The notes beneath the pieces are model-generated. The model was not told the origin of the DNA. It searched no databases and saw nothing but the letters and a program-made list of their open reading frames with translations. The translations under genes and the position numbers were made by a program. 64,000 nucleotides of DNA from Nitzschia putrida. Its lineage: Eukaryota > Bacillariophyta > Bacillariophyceae > Bacillariales > Bacillariaceae. The stretch spans positions 1 to 64,000 of the forward strand of contig BLYE01000156.1 in the NCBI GenBank assembly GCA_016586335.1, written 5' to 3'. Position 1 is the first letter of the stretch. Every line of letters begins with the position of its first letter. Shown here in pieces: positions 53,778 through 61,359 of the stretch.

Positions 53778-54221
53778 ATGACGCCTTCCCAACACGCTCT
53801 TTTCTCCTACCCCGTAGCTCATGGCGAGTCCATCGAGATGATCCTCCTAAATCGGAATTCCATTTCGTCTTTTTGGGAGGATGATTGTCCTGAAGATGAA
53901 AATCGTATCCTACTGCGAGTACCGGTACAGAAACGCAAGAGCTCCTATGTCTCGCTAGATTGTCTTCGGGTGACACACCAGGAGGGTACTATTGGTGACC
54001 AGTGGGACAAGAACAGGTCCAATTCAACATCCTCGTTACAACAACAAGAAGAAAGGATCCCCTACTGCTCCCTAAGATTTCATGAAGACAAAGAGAATTA
54101 CCATCTCGCTTCCCAGACTACTCGTAGTAGCAGCGTTATGCTAATTAGCAGAGAAGTGACCTTGCGCTGGCTACAAGCTGGAGGAGACAACACAGGAACG
54201 ACTACTAACATGATGAAGTAG
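53778..54221 (+). CDS. Possible small hypothetical protein
   Basis: An isolated 147-codon ORF starting MTPSQHALFSYPVAHGES. It has mixed composition, with acidic (SFWEDDCPEDENRILLRVPV) and Ser/Gln-rich parts, and no membrane segment. I recognise no domain. It is the only ORF of some length in the gene-poor stretch. It may equally be chance; codon use is not obviously biased. Confidence 0.3.
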   Translation: MTPSQHALFSYPVAHGESIEMILLNRNSISSFWEDDCPEDENRILLRVPVQKRKSSYVSLDCLRVTHQEGTIGDQWDKNRSNSTSSLQQQEERIPYCSLRFHEDKENYHLASQTTRSSSVMLISREVTLRWLQAGGDNTGTTTNMMK

Positions 54222-54734
54222 AGGGAGAGGAAATAGCACTTGTCGGCTCATATGGAGAAACAGCTAGGAGGGATATAACCACCGGTAGGTCTTCCAAAGA
54301 AGAAAAAATTATTTTCCGGTTCCGTATGGCGACTGTTCACTTGAGTTGTCGAGTTGTCAAGAACGACTTGGAAAGTCGAATGAGTCAATCAGAGTGGTGG
54401 ACATCCGCCACCACCATCGAGGCAAAACACCGCCCAGCGGCATACCGCTTCAACAACAATCGACCCAAAGATCACGCAAGTCCCTGCAGCCTTCCTCTGC
54501 AAGCAATCTCTGCTAGAAGGCTACAGGTTCTTCTTTCAATCGTACCACTTTGCACACAAAAAGACATCGCTCGGTCCTTGTGCGACGGTTCTCTGATTTG
54601 ATTGCTGCAAACCTGGAACTTGCAGTCATTTCCAAAGTCGCAAACGCGAGATTTTGGTGGTCATAGTTGTTTACCTTTCACTTAGTCTTGCCAAGTGGAT
54701 ATCTACTACTCGTTCGAATTGAAGCTCTCTCGAC
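54222..54734. other. Intergenic, upstream of WW-cyclin Y copy 2
   Basis: 513 bp holding the promoter of the next gene. A plus ORF of 91 codons (54326-54601) shows no features and is probably chance. Confidence 0.35.
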
Positions 54735-56741
54735 ATGTCGGATTGTCATTGGAAGAGTGCAACGGATCCTAGAACTGGACGCACCTATTACTACCATGAG
54801 ATCACCCGCGAAACGCAATGGCGAAAGCCACTTGAGTTGGCCTCCGATGAAGAAATCATCGCCATGCAAGAGAAAGAGCGCAAGCAAAAGGACTTTTTTG
54901 CTGCTATGGAAGCCAATATCCTCAACTCCATGTCCCAAGGTCTAGTTCCTGGAAAGAAGAAGTCCATTTCCCGGCGAAAGTCCAGTCGAAGGCCTGCCGC
55001 TGAGCACCCTGATCTCGTTAGAACTATCAGTACAATGGACAATCTTGTGCTAAAGAACTTGGTTCAGCGCCAGCCTTCCTTTCGAAATATCAGAAAGGGG
55101 GGAATGGGAAAGGCTAGTTCTACCATGTCGCTTGACGTGGGCGACTTTGATGATGAAGAGCTCAACCGGCGAGGCAGTGCCATTTCTTCGGAAGAGTTTG
55201 AGTCTTTTGTTTCCATTATGACCGACAGGGACAGGTTGGATCCTCTGCATGAGGCTTCTGGTGACGAATCTATGCCAGAGCTTTTCAGCTATTTGCCGGA
55301 TGACGGTGACATGAGTCTCGAAGACAGTGGTGTGCTGGGAGACGAAAGCGGCTCCTTTTCCCGCTACAATGAATCCAGTGTCAGTGGATTTGGTTTGAAC
55401 TGGGAGGAGACACAGGCGCTCAAAAAGCTGGCCAACATCACGAAGGAAATGATTTCGGTTGACGCGGAGGATGAACCAGAAGATCCGACTCTTCACAGCA
55501 CGATGGAACCTGTTACCCCTTCATGGAAGGCCAAGGACAGTAAGGGTATGCGAGATCTCCCCAGAGAAATCGAATTGGATGACAGCGAAGAGTCTGACAT
55601 TGATTCCCCGGCGCAGCCTCAAAGCGATTTGAAAACCTCGGCAAACAGAGGCAATTTCCAAAAGGCCAAGGACATTGGTGGACGGGAGTTGGATTTCGAA
55701 GATTCTGATGAAGACGATGAGGACGACGACGACGATGATGATGATGATGATTTTCTTGCACCTACTCCGATGGTATCTAAAAAACGATCGACTGTCGCAA
55801 AAAGGAGTGCCAGAGTTGCAAAGGAAGAGGAGATGGTACGCCCGGAAGTGCAACGACGAAACACATGCAGCACAATGTACGTGGGAACGACCATGTCCGC
55901 GCCCGACAAGGACGCTACCATCAAGGTAAGATTTTCTGCTGCACGTATGCCCATTAAGTCATGGTGTCGTTTCAGGTCTAATATGTTATGCTTGCAGTGT
56001 GTTTGTGGAGTCCTTCGAACCCACATCCTGTCTTCAGAGTCTTTGGACCCAGAATTGCTTCGAGGGCAGTACCGGGTTTTCAATGATAGAGAAGAGAACC
56101 AAGGCGAGCTTCCTGCAGGCTTCCACAACAACGATTGTCCACGGGCACATGTTCCGAGCTTGGACGAGGTTACTAAGTTCTATCGTGACATCTACTACAA
56201 GGCGCAAATGGAGACAGACTGTATTATCATGTCATTGATTTATGTTGAACGCCTGGTCAAGCGTACCGGGGGGAAGCTTCGCCCTACTGCAGACAACTGG
56301 AGATCGCTGGTCTTCAGTTGCATGATCTTGTCAAGCAAAGTTTGGGACGATTTGAGTATGTGGAATGTTGATTTCAGTCAGTCTTGTCCTCCTGGTGTCA
56401 GCTTCTCATTGCAGCGCATCAACGAGTTGGAATTGGCAGTTTTGAATGCCCTGAACTTCCAAGTGAAAGTACCTGCCAGCGAGTACGCGAAGTACTACTT
56501 CTTGCTTCGAACAATGCTAATCAAGAGTGGACTAGGAGGTGAGAAGCTAAATGCATTGGATCCATTGGATGTCATGGGGGCGCGGCGAATGCAAGAAGTT
56601 TCTTCTCAGTTCGAGAATTTGTCCTTGGAGAATAAGACTTCTGCTTTGTCGACCCGCAGCCAAAGTCTTAATGTGGCTGCCATTAACTCCCGACGGGGCG
56701 GATCGGCCAAGTTGGGCCTCGAGCAAGTAGTCAAAATGTAG
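54735..56741 (+). CDS. WW-domain cyclin Y-like protein, copy 2
   Basis: Exons 54735-55925 and 55998-56741 encode 644 residues. The 72-nt intron (GTAAGA...TTGCAG) is phase 0, a multiple of three and stop-free, so an unspliced message is also translatable. The WW domain sits at the very N-terminus (residues about 3-32, HWKSATDPRTGRTYYYHEIT), followed by KDFFAAMEANILNSMSQG and VRTISTMDNLVLKNL, parallel to copy 1. The middle is disordered with an Asp run. The cyclin Y domain has YVERLVKRTGGKLRPTADNW, CMILSSKVWDDLSMWNVDFS, RINELELAVLNALNFQVKVP and ASEYAKYYFLLRTMLIKSGL. The splice is supported by alignment with copy 1, where IKCVCGVYRAHI is continuous. Confidence 0.92.
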   Translation: MSDCHWKSATDPRTGRTYYYHEITRETQWRKPLELASDEEIIAMQEKERKQKDFFAAMEANILNSMSQGLVPGKKKSISRRKSSRRPAAEHPDLVRTISTMDNLVLKNLVQRQPSFRNIRKGGMGKASSTMSLDVGDFDDEELNRRGSAISSEEFESFVSIMTDRDRLDPLHEASGDESMPELFSYLPDDGDMSLEDSGVLGDESGSFSRYNESSVSGFGLNWEETQALKKLANITKEMISVDAEDEPEDPTLHSTMEPVTPSWKAKDSKGMRDLPREIELDDSEESDIDSPAQPQSDLKTSANRGNFQKAKDIGGRELDFEDSDEDDEDDDDDDDDDDFLAPTPMVSKKRSTVAKRSARVAKEEEMVRPEVQRRNTCSTMYVGTTMSAPDKDATIKVRFSAARMPIKSWCRFRSNMLCLQCVCGVLRTHILSSESLDPELLRGQYRVFNDREENQGELPAGFHNNDCPRAHVPSLDEVTKFYRDIYYKAQMETDCIIMSLIYVERLVKRTGGKLRPTADNWRSLVFSCMILSSKVWDDLSMWNVDFSQSCPPGVSFSLQRINELELAVLNALNFQVKVPASEYAKYYFLLRTMLIKSGLGGEKLNALDPLDVMGARRMQEVSSQFENLSLENKTSALSTRSQSLNVAAINSRRGGSAKLGLEQVVKM

Positions 56742-57006
56742 GGGCGGTATGGTATATTCATCATAGTAGGCATTATCGAGTACATTTGGCGGTATTTGGA
56801 CTCCATTCCAACATGAGTTCAAACCTAGACATTGGCAATTTGTTCCCCAGCCACTACTCCTCTCTTTCTGTTGCGTACAACGGACAGGCGGATACAAGTG
56901 AGATTCCGAGGCCGACTCACGACACGATTTGGATTTGTCGTCATCAGCAACTCCGTTGCACTGTTGGCATTTAATTTCTCACTGTTACCGTCCCCCCAAA
57001 ACAAAG

Positions 57007-58560
57007 ATGTTCCGTGTCACCGCAGCGAACGTGGCTCGACGAGCAACTACATTTGGTCAAGGAAAAGCCCTTGGAAAAGCTGTGAGCTATAGACCATCGT
57101 TGTCTATCGTATCTTCTGTCCATCAACCTGCTGTTGGAAATGTTTGTGTGCGCACCTTTTTGAAAGCCAGTGGATCTTCCTCCTCTGAGAATGAGGAAAT
57201 CAAGGGCCCCGAGGCTATCTTGGAAGAATGCAAGGGTCTCTATGGATCTCTTACTGGATTGAACGAGAAGTTGGGTGGAACTGCCATCCCCCCTCCTTCT
57301 GACCGTGGTACTAGTTTGCCATTTTGCTTGCTGGTGGGAAACCACTCATCCGGAAAATCTAGTTTCATCAACTATATCTTGAAGAGGAATATTCAAAAGG
57401 CGGGTGTGGCACCTACGGACGATACCTTTACCGTTATTGCTCCTGGTCCTGACAGGGATTCCGATGGTCCAACATTGGTGGGAGACCCAGACTATGGATT
57501 CGCAAGTCTTCGGCAGTTTGGTCCTACACTAATCCATCATACTCAACTCAAACTCAGAGATTCTCACCTCAAATTCATGCTGGTGGATTCTCCTGGTATG
57601 ATTGATGCTCCCTCGAACTTTAACCAAACATCGAACAACAATAGCATGGACCGTGGCTATGATTTCCAAGGAGTTGTTCGTTGGTTGGCCCAACGAGCTG
57701 ACATTGTTTTGCTCTTTTTCGACCCCGACAAGCCTGGAACCACAGGAGAGACCATGTCTGTTTTGTTGAATTCACTGAGTGGAATGGATCACAAACTTCT
57801 CATTGTTTTGAACAAGGCTGATCAGTTTCATAAGATTCATGATTTTGCTCGCGCCTATGGATCGCTGTGTTGGAATCTTTCCAAAGTCATTCCTCGCAAG
57901 GATCTCCCTCCTATCTTTACAATGAGTTTGCCAAACGACCAGCAAGGTGAGAAGACGAGTCTTTCCGCTAGTTTGAGTGACTTGGAGCACACACGCGATG
58001 ATGTGGTTGAGCAGGTCATGAAAGCTCCACAGCGCCGCATTGACAACGTCATTACCAACTTGTACGATTCTACCTCAATGTTGATGCTCTACTCCAAGAT
58101 TTGGAATGATGTTGCTTCGCGGTACACTCGGGAATGGAGGTCTTGTCGTTTGCAAGAGACAGGGTGGTGCACTGCCGGGGCGGTAGCCGTCGGAGGTATG
58201 CACTACTTGGGACTTGACGCTGTTATGCAGGGAGGTGTTGTTGGTGCCACAGTCTTGGGAGTTGGAGGGTTGTTCTGGTACCACCAGAGCTATCTACACA
58301 AGCTCCAAGAGGAGTTGACGACCACGGAATCTTTGAGTACCTCGTTCCAACGCACCCACGCTCGGCAAATCCAGGATGCGGATGAGTTTGCCGCCAGTCT
58401 GTGGCAACGCGTCCGAGGTTCCCTCCAAACAGCACTTCACAATGCCTTTGAAAATAGCAATAGCCTGCCTACTGTTTCTCAGAAGGAACTGCAATCCCTT
58501 CAAAACATTCTTGATGTGGAAATCCCTCGCTTGAGACGAATGGCTAATGACGCAAAGTAA
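57007..58560 (+). CDS. EHD/dynamin-like GTPase, organelle-targeted
   Basis: Single exon, 517 residues. The N-terminus (MFRVTAANVARRATTFGQGK) is basic and lacks acidic residues for about 40 positions, suggesting a mitochondrial or plastid address. The G domain has G1 LVGNHSSGKSSFINYIL (about 112-128), the switch I Thr in PTDDTFTVI, G3 LVDSPGMIDAP, and G4 VLNKADQF. The EHD-type order and helical second half (VMKAPQRRIDNVITNLYDST) follow. Hydrophobic GAVAVGGMHYLGLDAVMQGG and VVGATVLGVGGLFWYH form a membrane hairpin near residue 400. EHD ATPases and dynamin-like GTPases remodel membranes. It lacks the EH domain. NKAD keeps guanine specificity. A role in organelle membrane shaping is inferred. Confidence 0.85.
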   Translation: MFRVTAANVARRATTFGQGKALGKAVSYRPSLSIVSSVHQPAVGNVCVRTFLKASGSSSSENEEIKGPEAILEECKGLYGSLTGLNEKLGGTAIPPPSDRGTSLPFCLLVGNHSSGKSSFINYILKRNIQKAGVAPTDDTFTVIAPGPDRDSDGPTLVGDPDYGFASLRQFGPTLIHHTQLKLRDSHLKFMLVDSPGMIDAPSNFNQTSNNNSMDRGYDFQGVVRWLAQRADIVLLFFDPDKPGTTGETMSVLLNSLSGMDHKLLIVLNKADQFHKIHDFARAYGSLCWNLSKVIPRKDLPPIFTMSLPNDQQGEKTSLSASLSDLEHTRDDVVEQVMKAPQRRIDNVITNLYDSTSMLMLYSKIWNDVASRYTREWRSCRLQETGWCTAGAVAVGGMHYLGLDAVMQGGVVGATVLGVGGLFWYHQSYLHKLQEELTTTESLSTSFQRTHARQIQDADEFAASLWQRVRGSLQTALHNAFENSNSLPTVSQKELQSLQNILDVEIPRLRRMANDAK

Positions 58561-58691
58561 ACTACCTACCTAGTATCACTTCATCTACACCATTCCAGTC
58601 GTTGCAGCATCGCAACGGGTCTCATACAAAGAGAATTTACAAGTAGTTTTATCATCCTCTTTGTTTCAATAATTACATGACCTAATAGTTT

Positions 58692-59090
58692 TTAAAGAGA
58701 TTCCATGGATCCTCCTCGCAGTTGAAGGACCATGTGAATGGTAGCACCCGCCACAATATTGTAGAACTCCAAGGTCTTGTCATCCGCCAATTGCTTTCCC
58801 GAGTGAATCAATCGGATCTGGTCCACTTGGATTCCTTCCTTTTCTTGTAGAGCTTGCTTGACCATCAACACTTGGTTTTCTGGCTCAAAGTTGAAGGCTT
58901 GCTTGCGCCCCGTCAAGGTCTTGATGAAAATCTGTTGTAATCCAAACGCCAGATCCGGAAGAGACAAGAAAAGTCAGGACGGATTACCAAACCACAACAA
59001 CAACAGTACTGAATCTTGCTATATAGTAAACAAGTGTCTCCGCAACAAATACAGCAGCAGCATTGATGGCGGTTGTATACGTACTTGCAT
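58692..59090 (-). CDS. Divergent ubiquitin-like modifier (ubiquitin/NEDD8 family)
   Basis: Exon 1 (59090-59085) encodes only Met-Gln; a 153-nt intron (GTACGT...CAACAG) is followed by exon 2 (58931-58692). The 81-residue product starts MQIFIKTLTGRK and has the full 76-residue ubiquitin fold ending LQLRGG, plus a 5-residue tail SMESL. Residues Leu8, Ile44, Val70 and Lys6, 27, 33, 48 are kept, but Lys11, 29 and 63 are replaced (Arg, Ala, Ala). Position 72, which separates ubiquitin (Arg) from NEDD8 (Ala) at the E1 step, is Gln. GKQLADDKT resembles plant RUB1. A protease must remove the tail to expose Gly-Gly. It could be a diverged ubiquitin, a NEDD8 or a separate modifier. Confidence 0.9.
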
Positions 59091-59611
59091 GGTTTCTAGT
59101 AAGTTGCACTCAGTCTCCTGAAGAACGTCAACACGTCTTGCAATGTGTGCCGGTGGTACTAAAAGAGTTGGATGCTGTCCTGTCGACGACCGCCGACGCA
59201 GTTGGAATCCAATCAATCCTGCTGACTCAATCGAGTCCTATCTAGCCTCGGAAGTGCGAGGTTGGAATTATCTCGTAGGATTTGTACTGTTCGAGATTAT
59301 TGGTCGCACGAGTACCGGTCGACCGGAATGCCACCATCTGATTCGCGGTCATTCTGTGGTGGTCATTGAGCGACATGCAGCAGGACACCTCCCTGGAGTC
59401 CTGCTGCTGCCTTTGTCGGTACTCGGTACTACTGCGGTGGTAGCAACAACGCCGCAGCCAACGAGACGTGGAAGGAGTCCTCGTGTACTGCCGGCGCGCG
59501 GAGTACGGTACTGCAAGAAGAGAAGTGTTTGTGTGAGGCGGCCCTCGTCTTGTGCAAAGCAGAGTGCATTCGCAAAAGATCGCAAGACAGCCTCTTTATC
59601 AAGTTATCAAG
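59091..59611. promoter_or_regulatory. Divergent intergenic region Ubl / 14-3-3
   Basis: 521 bp between divergent starts; shared promoter space. GC-richer than the other gaps, and the plus ORF through it (59143-59622) is likely chance. Confidence 0.4.
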
Positions 59612-60053
59612 ATGGACCGTGATTCTCTCGTTTACAAGGGTACGTTCTAGTCGTCGACAGCTCCATGGTTACAGCGGTTGTAATCGTTGGGATTGGAAGG
59701 ATTGTTTCAAGGCTTTGGGGCATCTTTAGGCTGTCGTTGAAAAAAGAGGCCTTTGGATGTCTTTGATTCATGGCATGTTCGGGTTGGAACAACGTGTTTT
59801 TGCTTGGAATAGCGACGTTTGATTTCTCATTTCGTGTTTGTTGTGGTTCATCATCATTGGATCTACAGCCAAGCTTGCCGAGCAAGCCGAGCGCTTCGAT
59901 GAAATGGTTGCCGACATGAAGGAGGTCGCCAAGCAACCCCAAGAGCTCTCCGTTGAGGAGCGCAACTTGCTCTCCGTTGCCTACAAGAACGTCATTGGAA
60001 GCCGACGTGCCTCCTGGCGTGTTGTCACCAGCATCGAGCAAAAGGGAGATGCT

Positions 60054-60095
<42 letters not shown>

Positions 60096-60671
60096 GCTGA
60101 GCTTGTGGACATCTGCAACGACATCCTTGGCATCATCGATGACTCTTTGATCCCCAACTCCTCTTCCGAGGAGGCCAAGGTCTTCTACTACAAGATGAAG
60201 GGAGACTACAACCGATACCTCTCTGAGTTCCAAACCGGAGACACCCGCAAGGAGTCCGCCGGATCTGCCCTCGATGCCTACAAGAGTGCTTCCGAGATCG
60301 CCTCTTCCGACTTGCCTCCTACGCATCCTATCCGATTGGGATTGGCCCTTAACTTCTCCGTCTTCTACTACGAGATCCTTAACTCCCCTGACCAAGCTTG
60401 CCAAATTGCCAAGCAGGTATGTTTCACCTGCACATGCACATTATTTCTAGTTTTTGGCCGGCTCATTCATTCGTGTCTCACTCATGTTTCTTTTCTCCTC
60501 GTTTTTTAGGCCTTTGATGATGCTATCGCCGAGCTCGATACTTTGAACGAGGAATCCTACAAGGACTCCACTTTGATCATGCAACTCCTCCGAGACAACT
60601 TGACCTTGTGGACCTCTGACCAAGCCAACGATGGTGACGATGGCCCAGAGGAGGACAAGGCTGACGAGTAA
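59612..60671 (+). CDS. 14-3-3 protein
   Basis: Exons 59612-59639, 59869-60416 and 60510-60671 encode 245 residues. The first exon is only 28 nt (MDRDSLVYK). 14-3-3 hallmarks: KLAEQAERFDEMVADMKEVA, ELSVEERNLLSVAYKNVIGS (signature 1), RRASWRVVTSIEQK, YNRYLSEFQTGD, THPIRLGLALNFSVFYYEIL (signature 2 region) and DDAIAELDTLNEESYKDSTL, LLRDNLTLWTSD. The phosphopeptide-binding Lys, Arg-Arg and Asn residues are all present. 14-3-3 dimers bind phospho-Ser/Thr motifs to control kinases, metabolism and localisation. Codon use is strongly biased to C/G-ending codons (AAG, GAG, CTC), indicating high expression. The tail is acidic (DDGPEEDKADE). Confidence 0.98.
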
Positions 60672-61359
60672 ATTCACTCTCTCGTTTTGGGTTCTCATGT
60701 GTCTGTTCTGTCATAATCAAAAGGTCCTGTCGCTGTTGCTCTGATCCGTGTAGAGCTTCAGCTTGAACAAGGATATCAATCGGGAATGAAATAATTCTTT
60801 TCAAAACTAGAAAGAAACATCGTTTTTACTACAAAGACTACATACTACTATAGGCTTGCTATCCATCAGTTTTACTGATGATCTCCTCACTCGTCGCTCG
60901 TCGCTGCCTGAATATGGTAGAGGTGGTTCGACTAACACTGCTTACACGAGAAAAGTCTATTCCAGAACTCTAGAGGTACCAAAAGGAATAGAGACCGCTT
61001 CTCTTTCTCTTACTACAGACTCGTGCCTTTGATCTCCGTTCACTTTGAAACTTTGGTACGAGCCTATATACCGAAATACTTAAAGTATGCGGAAATCACT
61101 TGCAGCTGCAACTGGTGCACTTTTCCCCATGATGACGCCTCATTCGGTATTCAAGAATGCCCGAGTAGGCGAGATTCGGAAAGTGGACGGTCGTTGTTCA
61201 ACTTGAAAAAATATTCTGCCATTGTTACACGAATGCTTCCATGCAACTAAAACGCTGCCATCATTGTTCGTTCACAGGTTGGAAATAGTTGTCACGAACC
61301 AACTCCACAAGCAGAGACTCCCTACTACTGCAGCACTTTTCGTTCATAAACTACAAAAT
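60672..61359. other. Intergenic, no feature seen
   Basis: 688 bp between 14-3-3 and the ABCA gene. It holds the 14-3-3 3' flank and ABCA promoter. I see no RNA gene, repeat or coding ORF; the open frame upstream of 61360 would need a non-ATG start. Confidence 0.35.

Noticed and set aside
54326..54601. 91-codon ORF upstream of WW-cyclin Y copy 2
   Set aside because: No features; sits in the expected promoter.
57007..58560. EHD-like GTPase as a recent bacterial transfer
   Set aside because: Composition is like its neighbours and the leader is eukaryotic; no sign of recent transfer.
59143..59622. 159-codon plus ORF between the Ubl and 14-3-3
   Set aside because: Runs into the 14-3-3 first exon in another frame; Arg/Thr-rich with no domain.
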